64,000 nt of DNA from Planctomycetaceae bacterium (GTDB lineage: Bacteria; Planctomycetota; Planctomycetia; Pirellulales; Thermoguttaceae): NCBI GenBank assembly GCA_021372005.1, contig JAJFVC010000021.1:1-64000 (forward strand). Reading direction: 5' to 3'. The notes under the pieces were generated by a model. That model did no database searches and was not told where the DNA came from. It saw only the letters and a list, made by a program, of their open reading frames with translations. The position numbers and the translations under genes were made by a program. This document shows positions 20,085-30,700 of this stretch, piece after piece; the stretch's first letter is position 1; every line of letters starts with the position of its first letter.

Positions 20085-20276
20085 ATCGAACGCTGCCGCC
20101 GTCCCCAGTCGATCGGCGTTTCGGACCGAAACGGGGGGCGATCTTTCTCGCTGTGGATTCGTCGCGGTGGGCGGGATCGGCCTTCGGTTTGAGCCGCATC
20201 CAAGGGTCACGCGGCCGCTCGGGCGCTTTGGTTCTTCTCACACGGCAGGCACCGAGTTTGAAATGGGAGGGGGGCA

Positions 20277-20510
20277 ATGGCCACAACCGTCTTGGCGGGA
20301 GTGCAGCCGCGAGCGCAAGCAGCCTTGTGCAACAGCCCGTTCTACGAGTTGCGGGAATTGCTGGTCGAGCAACGCAACGATGCACTGCAGCTTTCCGGGT
20401 GCGTTTCGAGCTTTTATCACAAACAGTTGGCCCAGGAGGTCGTTCGCTCCGTCTGCAAGGACGCGACCGTGGTCAATTCGATTCGCGTCGCGTGCGAGGA
20501 TGAGACTTGA
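20277..20510 (+). CDS. Small BON-like protein
   Basis: A 77-residue protein preceded by a strong GGGAGGGGGG site. The segment ALQLSGCVSSFYHKQLAQEV followed by VNSIRV resembles the beta-alpha-beta core of BON-type domains. The next gene encodes a protein with the same core (LLRGRCTTYYTKQLAQHA then VNGIEV), so the two are tandem paralogues. There is no signal peptide. Function unknown. Confidence 0.6.
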   Translation: MATTVLAGVQPRAQAALCNSPFYELRELLVEQRNDALQLSGCVSSFYHKQLAQEVVRSVCKDATVVNSIRVACEDET

Positions 20511-20647
20511 CGCGCATGGAAGAGATCGCGGCCGTCCCGCGTTTCTATCCGTTATATCCCGGCGGGAGTCATGACGCTCCCGAACCCAACAACCCGTGGT
20601 CGCCAGCGCAGGAACACTCGCCTCCGACGACCATCGAGGAGATCGCC

Positions 20648-20923
20648 ATGGAAGACCCAATCCTTCGCTTCGGTTCGCAGCCGTCCTTGGCCGACGTGCT
20701 GCCGGAAACCCTTGAAGAGGCCGAACAATTGGCCGCCTCGATCGAACAGGCCGTCCAACGCGAGACCGATCGCGGAATCGCCGATCTGATCGTCGAAGTG
20801 AACGCCGAGGGCATCTTGTTGCGCGGACGTTGCACCACTTATTACACCAAGCAACTAGCCCAACACGCCGCCATGAGCGTGCGCGGCGGCGATCGTCTGG
20901 TCAACGGCATCGAAGTGTTTTGA
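20648..20923 (+). CDS. Small BON-like protein, paralogue of the preceding gene
   Basis: A 91-residue protein. An acidic N-terminal helix (LPETLEEAEQLAASIEQAVQ) precedes a BON-like core, GILLRGRCTTYYTKQLAQ...LVNGIEVF. ATG at 20648 is preceded by GAGGAG at a good distance; the frame is open upstream to a TTG at 20507, so a longer form is possible. It lies 137 bases after the first paralogue in the same direction. Confidence 0.6.
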   Translation: MEDPILRFGSQPSLADVLPETLEEAEQLAASIEQAVQRETDRGIADLIVEVNAEGILLRGRCTTYYTKQLAQHAAMSVRGGDRLVNGIEVF

Positions 20924-20932
20924 CGTTCCTCT

Positions 20933-21385
20933 TCAAAGGGTTTCGCGTCGCGCCGCTTTAGCGTCCGCAACGCATCGAGCCACGTCGCCGTTGGCCAGCG
21001 CCCGCTCGAATTCCGCCCAATCGGCGTACACAGCGTGACTCAGAAACTTGACCGCCCAGTTGTGGCCGAGCGGACTGATGGTCAGCACCGTCGCCCCGTG
21101 ACGATACGCCTCCCACATTTCGATGGCCGTCCCCATCGACGCCTCGGGCACGAACGCCACCAGCACGTCCACTTGGCCGCACATCCGGTTGTGCCGCAAA
21201 AACACCTCCCGCCCTGTCGCGTGATCGTAACCCAGCGAACCGGTGTGCCTGGCCCGGGGATCGTAAATCTCGGCATCGGGAAAATACGACGCGATCAGTT
21301 GCGCAATCCGCGACCGATAGTCCTGATCGTGAACGCGTTTTTCCGCATGAGACCCCTGCATGATGCCAGCCAGAAAAAATTTCAT
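20933..21385 (-). CDS. Nucleoside 2-deoxyribosyltransferase-like protein
   Basis: A 150-residue protein. MKFFLAGIMQGSHAE at the start, then PDAEIYDPRARH, and then CGQVDVLVAFVPEASMGTAI followed by EMWEAYRHG give the shape of the nucleoside 2-deoxyribosyltransferase fold (a Rossmann-like strand, then a D-x-V-A-x-P-x-x-S-x-G-T-A-x-E motif). The conserved glutamate EMW is consistent with this. The substrate is unknown and the assignment is by pattern only. ATG at 21385 follows GAGGGC; a TTG six codons upstream is less likely. Confidence 0.5.
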   Translation of the reverse strand: MKFFLAGIMQGSHAEKRVHDQDYRSRIAQLIASYFPDAEIYDPRARHTGSLGYDHATGREVFLRHNRMCGQVDVLVAFVPEASMGTAIEMWEAYRHGATVLTISPLGHNWAVKFLSHAVYADWAEFERALANGDVARCVADAKAARRETL

Positions 21386-21563
21386 CTTTTTGCCCTCGCC
21401 CAAAATTCACTTCATCGCCCTCGGTGTTTCCTGGCGTCCCGCAACGGCCAAGCGACGAATACCCCAAAAGGATAAACGCTTTGCGGCGACCGGCAAGTCC
21501 CACTCTACGCAGAACGTCGAATTCGATCATCACGCGATCCAACCCTGACCGTGGAAATCGGGA

Positions 21564-21593
21564 TTGGATCGCCGAGACGCTTACGCCTATAAT
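21564..21593 (+). promoter_or_regulatory. Promoter of the Gly/His-rich protein gene
   Basis: TTGGAT (21564-21569) and a perfect TATAAT (21588-21593) are separated by 18 bases. The ATG downstream is at 21672, giving a leader of about 70 bases. Confidence 0.6.
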
Positions 21594-21671
21594 ACCACAT
21601 CGCTCGACCTCCTTGTTCGGAGCGATGGCGGTCACTCCCCAACAACAATCTCATAGAAAGTCCCCAATATC

Positions 21672-23147
21672 ATGTCCTGGAATCGACTTTTCGCCCGTCG
21701 CCCCACGAGCGTTCTGAGTTGGCTCGTCGTCTTTCTGTTTCTCGTCGGCCAAACGCTGGCGGGTCCGGGCGGCGGTGGCGGCGGCGGACGTAGCGGAGGC
21801 GGACGTAGCGGAGGCGGAGGCTTCGGTGGCGGCGGTGGCGGACGTAGTAGTGGCGGTGGCAGCGGATTCAGCGGTGGACGAGGTGGCAGCGGCGGCGGAT
21901 TCAGCGGCGGCAGCCGATCGTCCGGCGGCCCCTCCGGGTTCAGCGGCTCGCCAAACCATGGACCGTCGCAAGGTCACGGACAGCCCAAAGGACGCCCCGG
22001 CGGTCACCCTTACGCCGGCGGACCGCATCATCCCGGCGGACCGCATCACCCCGGCGGACCGGGTTTCCATCATCCGCCCTACGGTTGGTATCACGGGGAC
22101 TGGCACGACCACTGGGCGCATCCGTGGGGCTGGGGGCCGGTCGGCTGGTTTTCCGTCGGGGTCGTCACCGGCGCGCTGGTTTGGGACGCTCCGTGGTATT
22201 GGGGCTACTGGCCCTATTACAATCCATACTGTGTAGAAGTGGTCGTCGTCGACGGCGTGGCGATCGATTATTCGCGTCCGATCGTCGTCGCTCCGACCAC
22301 GACGACCGCGGCGGCCACCGGTGCAACCACGTTGCCCAATGTCTCGGACGATGAACCATCGCCCTTGCTCGAAGCGGCCCGAACCGCGTTCAGCGGCGGC
22401 GATTATCCCACGGCGATGAAGCTGGCCAATCAGGCGATCGCCGCCAAGCCGAACGACCGGACGGCCCACGAATTCCGCTCGTTGGTCCTGTTCGCCACGG
22501 CGCAATACAAGGCGGCGGCCGCGGCGGCCTACGCCGTGCTGGCGGCCGGTCCCGGCTGGGATTGGGCGACGATGTCCGGACTCTATTCCGATCCCGAGCT
22601 GTACACCACGCAGCTCCGCGCGCTGGAACAATATCGGAACGCGCATCCCACGCGGCCCGAAATCCGCTTCTTGCTGGCCTATCATTACATGATCTGCGAG
22701 CATCCCGAGGCGGCCGCCATCGAACTGAAGGAAGTCGTCCGCTTGAACCCGAAGGATCAATTGGCGTCCCAACTGTTGGCAGGTCTCTCGCACGACAAGT
22801 CGGAGACCGTCGCCGCACCGGAGGCCGAGTCGCCGCCCGCCGAATCGGCGTCGACCCAACCGGTCGAGGCGGCCAAACTGATCGGCACGTGGACGGCGTC
22901 CCGATCCGACGGTTCGTCATTTCTGTTCACCCTCAGTGGCGCGGACTACTCTTGGAAATACACCCAAAACGGAAAAACCCAGGAGTTCCACGGTGCGTAC
23001 ACGCTGGCCGACAATCTCTTGATCCTCAAACAGAACGGCAACCCGGTGTTGATCGGCCAGATCACCCCGCGCGGCGACCAGCAGTTCCTGTTCAAGCTGA
23101 CCGGCAACAACCCGAACGATCCGGGCCTGACGTTCCGCAAGAAGTGA
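21672..23147 (+). CDS. Secreted Gly/His-rich protein with TPR-like region
   Basis: A 491-residue exported protein. The signal peptide ends near LVGQTLAGPG (residue 31). A Gly/Ser/Arg-rich tract follows (31-95), then a His/Pro/Gly/Trp-rich tract (about 105-160, with repeated GGPHHP), a hydrophobic Tyr/Trp-rich stretch, a TPR-like helical region (about 225-365) and a compact C-terminal beta domain (LIGTWTASRSDGSSFLFTLS onwards). Domain orders of this kind occur in planctomycetes; the function is unknown. The His-rich tract could bind metal. A good TATAAT promoter lies upstream. Confidence 0.75.
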   Translation: MSWNRLFARRPTSVLSWLVVFLFLVGQTLAGPGGGGGGGRSGGGRSGGGGFGGGGGGRSSGGGSGFSGGRGGSGGGFSGGSRSSGGPSGFSGSPNHGPSQGHGQPKGRPGGHPYAGGPHHPGGPHHPGGPGFHHPPYGWYHGDWHDHWAHPWGWGPVGWFSVGVVTGALVWDAPWYWGYWPYYNPYCVEVVVVDGVAIDYSRPIVVAPTTTTAAATGATTLPNVSDDEPSPLLEAARTAFSGGDYPTAMKLANQAIAAKPNDRTAHEFRSLVLFATAQYKAAAAAAYAVLAAGPGWDWATMSGLYSDPELYTTQLRALEQYRNAHPTRPEIRFLLAYHYMICEHPEAAAIELKEVVRLNPKDQLASQLLAGLSHDKSETVAAPEAESPPAESASTQPVEAAKLIGTWTASRSDGSSFLFTLSGADYSWKYTQNGKTQEFHGAYTLADNLLILKQNGNPVLIGQITPRGDQQFLFKLTGNNPNDPGLTFRKK

Positions 23148-23153
23148 CCCGCG

Positions 23154-23372
23154 TCAATTGGACGACGTTTTCCAGGGCAAGGTCCGATCGTCGCGTGCGC
23201 CGCGGGCCGTCGGCGTGGCGGTGTGCGTCCAGCGGGCCACTAACCGCCGTAATTGCCAGGCCATGCGGCGACTGAACCGCAGGTAAGCCTTCAGTTCCAC
23301 TTGGACCGGCACGTCCCAATGCTCTCGGCCGATTCCTATGGGCTGGTCGACGATCGGTTTGGGATGGTTCAT
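23154..23372 (-). CDS. Small conserved-looking hypothetical protein
   Basis: A 72-residue basic protein. The N-terminus, MNHPKPIVDQPIGIGREHW, is followed by a helical VELKAYLRFSRRMAWQLRRL. ATG at 23372 is preceded by GGAG six bases upstream, and the N-terminal part looks constrained. The tail is low complexity and may be unconserved. It converges with the Gly/His-rich gene. Support is modest and comes from the ribosome-binding site and composition. Confidence 0.45.
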   Translation of the reverse strand: MNHPKPIVDQPIGIGREHWDVPVQVELKAYLRFSRRMAWQLRRLVARWTHTATPTARGARDDRTLPWKTSSN

Positions 23373-23612
23373 GGCAATCTCCGCTTCTACACACACTCTA
23401 TCTATATACGCAAGACAACCACCCGCGGATCAGGTTCAAAGACAACCCACCCCACCAGGGGTTCCAAAACGCAAACTCACCGAACCTTCCATTCAATGGG
23501 GTATTAAACCATCCGTTTGTGGGGACATCAAAAAATCCGGGCAGCCGCCTTGTGACCGCGATGCGATTCTGATAGCCTAATATGTTTGCCTGACAGATAG
23601 TGAGAAGGAATG

Positions 23613-23876
23613 ATGAAGGACAAAATCCATCCGAAGTACGTCGTCACGAAAGTCACGTGCGGTTGCGGCAATACGTTCCTGACGCGCAGCACGCAGCCCG
23701 AGCTGAAGATCGATATTTGCAATGCTTGCCATCCGTTTTACACGGGCAAGCTGAAATATGTCGACACGGCGGGCCGCATCGAGAAGTTCCAGAAGAAGTT
23801 CGCCGGCACTGGTTACGCGAGCCTCAACCGCGGCAAGAAGGCGGCCAAGCCCGCCGCTGAGACCACCGAGGCTTGA
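23613..23876 (+). CDS. rpmE: 50S ribosomal protein L31 (zinc-binding type)
   Basis: An 87-residue large-subunit protein. The zinc ligands are in VTCGCGNTF and [13 protein letters not shown], so this is the C+ (zinc-containing) form. A short Lys/Ala-rich tail follows [16 protein letters not shown]. The start at 23613 is preceded by GAGAAGGA; an ATG lies at 23610 as well. It is the first gene of the rpmE-prfA-prmC-murA cluster. Confidence 0.93.
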   Translation: MKDKIHPKYVVTKVTCGCGNTFLTRSTQPELKIDICNACHPFYTGKLKYVDTAGRIEKFQKKFAGTGYASLNRGKKAAKPAAETTEA

Positions 23877-23984
23877 AAAACAGAGCGGGGGCCGGGCCGC
23901 CGACGTCAGGAACCGCGGACCGCCGCGTCGCCCTTGGTGTTTTGACGTTGGAATCCTGAGCTCCGCCCCCTCTTCACGTTTCCC

Positions 23985-25058
23985 ATGCCCAATCCGCTCG
24001 ACGACAAACTCAGCCGTTTCGAGGAACTGGAACGACAGCTCGTCGATCCCGAGGTGCTGGCCAATCCTGCACGGTTGACCGCCGTGGCGCGTGAACACGG
24101 CTCGTTGGCCAAGCTGGCCACGAAGTATCGCCGCTTCAGGGAGTTGAACGCCCAGATCCGCGACGCCGTCGAAATGGCCGGCGGCACGGACCCCGACCTG
24201 CGCGAGTTGGCCGAGGCGGAGTTGCCCGAGTTGAAGGCCGAGCGCGAGCGCTATTGGAACGAACTGCTCGATCTGACCATCGGCGGCGACGACGCCAACC
24301 GGATGCGCTGCGTGTTGGAGATCCGCGCCGGCACCGGCGGCGAAGAGGCGGCCCTGTTCGCCCGCGACCTCTATCAGATGTACAAGCACTACGCCGAGGA
24401 CCAAGGCTGGAAGGTCGAGGTGCTCGATCTTTCGCCGACCGAGTTGGGCGGGTTCAAGGAAATCATTTTGGGCGTCGAGGGCGAAGGCGCGTTTCGGAAG
24501 CTGCAATTCGAGAGCGGCGGCCACCGCGTTCAGCGCGTTCCCGAGACCGAAGCGAAGGGCCGCATCCACACGTCCGCCGCCACGGTGGCCGTGATGGCCG
24601 AGCCTGAGGACGTCGAAGTCGATCTGAAGGCCGAGGACTACCGTAAAGATATTTTCCACGCCAGCGGTCCCGGCGGCCAGCACGTCAACAAGACGGCGTC
24701 GGCCATTCGCCTGACGCACTACGAAACCGGCATCGTCGTATCGTGTCAGGACGAAAAGAGCCAACACAAAAATCTAGCCAAGGCCCTGCGCGTGCTGAAG
24801 ACCCGGCTGTACGAGGCCCGACGCGAGGAAGAGCACAAGAAACGATCCGACGAGCGCAAGAGCAAAATCGGCTCGGGCGACCGCAGCCAGCGCATTCGTA
24901 CGTACAATTTTCCCGAAAACCGCCTGACCGACCACCGCATTAATTTGACGCTCTACAAGCTCGACAGCATTATCGCCGGCAATCTGTCGCCGGTCGTCGA
25001 CGCCTTGATGGAGTACGAGCGGCAGGAGCAACGCGCGGCGTTCGGGACGATTGACTGA
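23985..25058 (+). CDS. prfA: Peptide chain release factor 1
   Basis: A 357-residue class I release factor that reads UAA and UAG and releases the finished peptide. The GGQ motif is in [13 protein letters not shown]. The codon-recognition tripeptide of the PxT type is in [14 protein letters not shown]. No frameshift is present. It lies directly upstream of prmC, whose product methylates the GGQ glutamine. Confidence 0.96.
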   Translation: MPNPLDDKLSRFEELERQLVDPEVLANPARLTAVAREHGSLAKLATKYRRFRELNAQIRDAVEMAGGTDPDLRELAEAELPELKAERERYWNELLDLTIGGDDANRMRCVLEIRAGTGGEEAALFARDLYQMYKHYAEDQGWKVEVLDLSPTELGGFKEIILGVEGEGAFRKLQFESGGHRVQRVPETEAKGRIHTSAATVAVMAEPEDVEVDLKAEDYRKDIFHASGPGGQHVNKTASAIRLTHYETGIVVSCQDEKSQHKNLAKALRVLKTRLYEARREEEHKKRSDERKSKIGSGDRSQRIRTYNFPENRLTDHRINLTLYKLDSIIAGNLSPVVDALMEYERQEQRAAFGTID

Positions 25059-25127
25059 GTGGTTCGCGGTCGAGGAGACTTCACCGTCCGCGACGTTTTT
25101 CCACCTTCATCGGAAATCGCATCCGCC

Positions 25128-26006
25128 ATGTCCACCGCCGAGCCTTGGACCGTCGGCCGTCTGTTGCAGTGGACGACGGATTATCTGAAAAGCCACGGCG
25201 CGGACAGCCCGCGATTGGACGCCGAGGTGCTTTTGGCCCACGCCTTGGGCTGCCAGCGGATCGAGCTGTACACGACCTTCGACCAAACGCCCGACGACCC
25301 GCAGCGCACGGCGTTCCGCGAACTGGTCCGACAGCGGGCCGAGGGCAAGCCGGTGGCCTATCTGGTCGGCCGCAAGGAGTTTTATTCGCTCTCGTTCCAT
25401 GTCACGCCCGACGTGCTCATCCCGCGTCCCGAAACCGAATTGCTGGTGGTCGCGGCGCTCGACTTTTTCAAGCAAGCGGCGACCGACGCCGTTCAAGTCG
25501 CGGACCTCGGCACGGGCAGCGGCGCGATTGCCGTTTGTCTGGCGAAACATTGGCCTTCGTGCCTCGTGACGGCCGTCGACCTCAGCGGGCCCGCGCTGGC
25601 CATCGCCCGACAAAACGCCGAGCAACATGGCGTGGCCGATCGAATCGAGCTGATCGAAAGCGATCTGTTCGCGGCCGTGCCCGCCGATCGACGGTTCGAT
25701 CTGGTCGTAAGCAATCCGCCGTACATCACCACGGCCGAGATGGATCGGTTGGCGGTCGATGTCCGTCGGTTCGAGCCTCGGCAGGCGTTGGAGGCCGGCC
25801 CGCGCGGCACCGAGGTGATCGAGCGGCTAATCGTCCAATCGGCCGAACGTCTGCGGCCCGGCGGCCGGCTGCTCGTAGAAATCAACCCGACCCTCCACGA
25901 GACGGTCCGTGCGTTGCTGGAGTCGGACGCCCGATGGACTCTGGATCCGACCCTCGAAGATCTCGCCCGCCGCCCACGCATAATCCAAGCGGCACGCAGG
26001 GCCTAG
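25128..26006 (+). CDS. prmC: Release factor glutamine methyltransferase PrmC
   Basis: A 292-residue SAM-dependent enzyme that methylates the GGQ glutamine of release factors. The SAM-binding loop is VADLGTGSGAIAV and the catalytic motif is SNPPYIT. The N-terminal helical domain (SPRLDAEVLLAHALGC) binds the factor. ATG at 25128; the upstream frame continues to prfA but lacks homology. It follows prfA by 69 bases, the standard pairing. Confidence 0.94.
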   Translation: MSTAEPWTVGRLLQWTTDYLKSHGADSPRLDAEVLLAHALGCQRIELYTTFDQTPDDPQRTAFRELVRQRAEGKPVAYLVGRKEFYSLSFHVTPDVLIPRPETELLVVAALDFFKQAATDAVQVADLGTGSGAIAVCLAKHWPSCLVTAVDLSGPALAIARQNAEQHGVADRIELIESDLFAAVPADRRFDLVVSNPPYITTAEMDRLAVDVRRFEPRQALEAGPRGTEVIERLIVQSAERLRPGGRLLVEINPTLHETVRALLESDARWTLDPTLEDLARRPRIIQAARRA

Positions 26007-26075
26007 GAAAGAGGAAACAGGGGAGAAAAACAACCCGCCACCTGCGTTTTTTCTGCGGGGCGGCAATTTTCTGTC

Positions 26076-27377
26076 ATGGCGACGACTCAATTCCGAATCA
26101 TCGGCGGCAAGCCGCTGCACGGGCAGGTCCGTTGCGAGGGCGCGAAAAACGCCGCGCTGCCGATCATGGCCGCCGCGCTGCTCGCCTCGGAACCGGTGCA
26201 TCTGCAAAACGTCCCGCAGTTGACCGACATCGCCACCCAATCGAAACTGCTCCGCCGGCTCGGATTGGCCGTTTCCATCGAGCGAACGTGTGAAAAGCCG
26301 TTGGAAATGACGCTCGAAACAATGGACGCCCAACCGGTGGTCGCGCCCGAGTCGTGCGTTCGCCAGATGCGTGCGAGCTTCTGCGTCCTGGGACCGCTGC
26401 TGGCTCGACGTCGCAAGGCCGTCGTCCCGCTGCCCGGCGGATGTCGCATCGGCGACCGTCCGGTCGATCTGCATTGGAAAGGGCTGGCCGCCTTGGGCGC
26501 GGACCTCCGACTGGAACACGGCTGCGTGGTGGCCGAGGCGCGGCGACTGACCGGCGCGACCATCGAGTTGTCCGGTCCCCGCGGCCCAAGCGTCACCGGC
26601 ACGGCGAACGTCATGAGCGCGGCCGTGCTGGCCCGCGGCGTCACGATCCTCCGCGACGCGGCGTTGGAACCGGAAATTGTCGACTTGGGTTGTTTCTTGA
26701 CCGCGTTGGGCGCGAAGATCGAGGGCCTTGGAACGTCAACTCTGCGCATTGAAGGCGTCGAACAACTCGGGGGCGCCCGACACCGGCTGATTCCCGATCG
26801 GATCGAAGCGGCCACGCTGCTCCTGGCCGCCGCCATCACCCGCGGCTCGGCCACCGTGCTCGATGTGCGACCCGATCACCTGCAAACCGTACTCGAAAAA
26901 CTTCGAGCCGCCGGCGCTGCGGTGGACGTCGGCGCCGATCGCGTGTCAATCGCCGCGACCGGACCCGTGCAGCCTGCGAGCGTCATCGCCGAACCGTTCC
27001 CCGGCCTGCCAACCGACGTGCAAGCCCAATGGACGGCCCTGATGTCGCTGGCCGACGGAACTTGCACGGTGCAGGACCTGGTTTTCAGCGGTCGGTTTTC
27101 GCACGTCGCCGAGTTGAACCGATTGGGTGCGTGCATCGCCTGCCGCGACGACATTGCCACGATCAACGGCGTCCCGCGACTCGAAGGCACTTCGGTTGCC
27201 GCATCCGACCTGCGGGCCAGCGCCGCCCTGGTGCTGGCGGGTCTGGCGGCCGACGGCCCAACCACCGTCGAACACATCCACCATCTGGACCGCGGCTATC
27301 AACGGCTCGACGAGAAGCTCCGGAGGCTTGGCGCACAGATCGAGCGAATCGGACTCCCCGTGGAGTCAGCCCTCTGA
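26076..27377 (+). CDS. murA: UDP-N-acetylglucosamine 1-carboxyvinyltransferase
   Basis: A 433-residue enzyme that transfers enolpyruvate from PEP to UDP-GlcNAc, the first committed step of peptidoglycan synthesis. The N-terminus has EGAKNAALPIMAAALLA. The catalytic cysteine is in LPGGCRIGDRPVDLH. The segment PDRIEAATLLLAAAITRG and the C-terminal DLRASAALVLAGLAA are typical. Its presence, with the LysM/YkuD protein, supports a peptidoglycan wall. Confidence 0.95.
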   Translation: MATTQFRIIGGKPLHGQVRCEGAKNAALPIMAAALLASEPVHLQNVPQLTDIATQSKLLRRLGLAVSIERTCEKPLEMTLETMDAQPVVAPESCVRQMRASFCVLGPLLARRRKAVVPLPGGCRIGDRPVDLHWKGLAALGADLRLEHGCVVAEARRLTGATIELSGPRGPSVTGTANVMSAAVLARGVTILRDAALEPEIVDLGCFLTALGAKIEGLGTSTLRIEGVEQLGGARHRLIPDRIEAATLLLAAAITRGSATVLDVRPDHLQTVLEKLRAAGAAVDVGADRVSIAATGPVQPASVIAEPFPGLPTDVQAQWTALMSLADGTCTVQDLVFSGRFSHVAELNRLGACIACRDDIATINGVPRLEGTSVAASDLRASAALVLAGLAADGPTTVEHIHHLDRGYQRLDEKLRRLGAQIERIGLPVESAL

Positions 27378-27710
27378 CTGAGTCTTCAAAAACCGCATCC
27401 CCCCCCCTCTGCGTTTGGTCGACGTTTGAAGACTTTGGACCTTCGCCCCTCGGCCCGTTGGGCAAGATGCGTTGAAATGCGACATTCGGTCGTGTTTTTC
27501 GCAACCCAAACGCCAAAAATACATCTTTTGGGTTATGGCAAAATGACCTTTCGTAACCGCTCTTGTTAAACCGTGCGGGTTAGAAAAGCTGAAGATACTG
27601 CCGTAAAGGACCGATTAGTCTGACGGGCCTGTCGCTTTTGACGACTGTAGCGATTGGAACGACTACGCTGACCCTGCGGCCGACGCTTTTCGCACGAGGA
27701 GGTCCGGATT
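27378..27710. other. Intergenic leader between murA and the giant autotransporter gene
   Basis: 333 bases with no credible gene. It contains an inverted repeat, AACCCAAA (27503-27510) and TTTGGGTT (27527-27534), with a 16-base loop and no following T-run. A strong GAGGAGG at the end serves the GTG start at 27711. No confident promoter was found. Confidence 0.5.
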
Positions 27711-30700
27711 GTGAAAAATTGGCTTGAAACAAGGTGTTTCTCGCGTCACGTGCTCGCCACCGTTTTGCCAATTTGGGCTTTTTTGGCCGTGTGGCTCCTC
27801 TCCGGTCTCTCGGCTAGGGCCCAGACCGCGGTTGCTGCGCCTCAAGAGGTGGACACCCCCATGTCATACAACGGGGCTACCAATTGGGGAGACTTCCTGT
27901 TCCGTGCGCAATTTCACACCGAGGGCTACGGCGAAGGGTCCGGCAAGGGTGTGTTGGGATTGAACCGGACCAAATTGTTCGACGGTTTCGCAGTGTTCGG
28001 CGACGCCGCCTTTCGCGTGGACGACTACAGCCGTCCGAGCCCCAGTCTCGGCGGCGGTTTACGTTTTCAATATCAAGACTGGCTCGGGGGCAACCAGCGC
28101 ATCGGCGGCGTCAACGCCTGGTACGACGGCAACAACATCACGAACGACGACCACTCGGGCACGTATTTCCAACAGTTCGGCTTCGGCTTGGAATCGTTGG
28201 GCGAGTTGTGGGACTTCCGATTAAACGCAAATTTCCCTATTGGCAAAAAACAGCACCAAGGTGGAAAAGTCAGCGTCGGCGATCCTTACTTTTCGCAGCA
28301 CTGGCTGGTCACTGACTATCAACAATACACCGAAGACGCCCTGACACAGGTCGACCTTGAGGCCGCCCGACGCCTCGGCGATCGAAATGTCTGGGCTTTC
28401 GCCGGCGCATATTATCTGGACGGCGAGGGCGAAGACGCGTTTGGCGGCAAGGCAGGCTTGCGCGGCTACCTGGCTCAAGACGTCGCGGCCAGCATCACCG
28501 TCTCGAACGACAAACTGTTCAACACCGTCGCCATGTTCAGCGTGACATGGTTTCTGGACAACACCAATCGACGGGCGGAGATGGCCCCGGTCTGCCTGGA
28601 CCAGCGGTGGCGCGAGCCCGTTCAACGCACGGATTACGTCGTAGTGCACAGTCGCTGGGAAAAAGGCGTCGGCGACGCGATGACCGATTCCGATGGCAAC
28701 GTCTTGTACTTCGTTCACACCAGCAGCACCGCGTCGGCCGGCGGCAACGGCACCTACGAGAATCCCTATTCCACGTTGGCCGCCGCACAAAACAACTCCT
28801 CCGAAGGCGACTACATCTTCCTGCACGCCAATAGCGTCTTCAACGATCAATCGATCACGCTCAAAGAATCGCAAAAACTGTGGGGCGACGGCGTCACCCA
28901 TACCGTGTTGACGCAATACGGCACGAAGACGGTGCCGAAGCAAACCGGCGCAACACCGATCCTCCAAAACTCCAGTGGCTACGCTATCACGTTGGCCAAC
29001 GACACCGAGGTGTCCGGTGTCACCATCTCCGGCGGCCAAGGCGGCATCACCGGCAGCAGCCTGACCCACGTCGCCATCGACCGCGTCACCATCGGCAGCA
29101 CAACCAGCTACGGCGTCAATCTCCAAAACTCCAGCGGCACCGTCACCATCGACCAGTTCGCCTACAGTGGCGGAACCACCGGCGCCGGCGGCATCCTGTT
29201 CTCCAACTACAACGGCACGGCGACCATCACCGATTCGACCCTCACCGGCGGATCGGGCACCGGCGTGGCCATCGCCAGTTCCAACGGCAGCTTCTCCATT
29301 ACGGATAGCTCGTTGTCCAACACGGGCGACGCCGCCTTGAGCGTCAGCGGCGGAGCGGCCAGCGTCGCTTTCACCGGCACGATCACTCAGGCCAACACCG
29401 GCGCCGCATTGTCCGTCTCCGGCGGGCACACCGGCGTGGTCTCGTTGGCTCCCACCACCACCGGCAACAACGTCGTCACGGCGACCGGCGGCACCGGCCT
29501 GGTCTTTAACAACGCCGACGGCGTTTACACGATCGGCCAAACCAAACTCACCGGCGGATCGGCCGGCGTCAGCATCACCAACGGTTCCGACGGCACGTTC
29601 AACTTCAGCGCCTGCACGATCACCAGCCCTGAAACTACCGCTTTCAACGTTAGCGGCGGATCGGCCAATGTCGCCTTCACCGGCAAAATCACCCAGGCGG
29701 ATGACTATGCCGCTGTGGCCATCGGCGGCGGCCACACCGGAACGGTCACCTTCACCTCCACAGGCACTAGCACGGACGTCATCACGGCCACCGGTGGCAC
29801 AGGCCTGGTCTTCAACAACGCCGACGGCGTCTATACAATCGGCCAGACGCACCTCACCGGCGGATCGGCTGCTGTCAGCATGACCAACTCCGACGGCACG
29901 TTCACCTTCAGCGCGTGCACGATCACCAGCCCTGAAGCTACCGCTTTCAACGTTAGCGGCGGATCGGCCAACGTCGCCTTCACCGGTTCGATCAGTCAAG
30001 CCAACGACTACGCCGCCGTAGCCATTGGCGGCAGCCACACCGGCTCCGTCACCTTCGCCACCAGTGGAACCGACTCGGTCGACGTCGTTACGGCCACCGG
30101 CGGAACGGGCCTGGTCTTCAATGGCGCGGATGGCAAGTACACCTTCGGCCGCACGCACCTCACCGGCGGATCGGCCGGCGTCAGCATCACCAATGACTCC
30201 GACGGCACGTTCACCTTCAGCGCCTGCACAATCACCAACCCCAAGGCCACCGCCTTCAACATTAGCGGCGGATCGGCCAACGTCGCCTTCACCGGTTCGA
30301 TCAGCCAAGCCAACGATTACGCCACCGTGGCCATCGGCGGCAACCACACTGGAACGGTCACCTTCACGGCCGGCTCCACCGGCACGGATGTCATCACGGC
30401 CACCGCCGGCACCGGTTTGGCCTTCAATGGCGCGGATGGCAAGTATACGTTCAGCCGCACGCACCTCACCGGCGGATCGGCGGCTGTCAGCATGACCGAT
30501 TCCGACGGCACGTTCACCTTCAGCGACTGCACAATCACCAGTCCCAAGGCCACCGCTTTCAATATCAGCGGCGGATCGGCCAACGTCGTTCTCACCGGCT
30601 CGATCAGCCAAGCCAACAATTACGCCGCCGTGGCCATCGGCGGCGGCCACACCGGCACGGTCATCATCGCTACAGGCGTCGCCGGCCAAGACGTCATCAC

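Noticed and set aside
27503-27534. Inverted repeat AACCCAAA/TTTGGGTT as murA terminator
   Set aside because: No T-run follows and it lies 125 bases after the stop; it may equally be an operator. Left unassigned.
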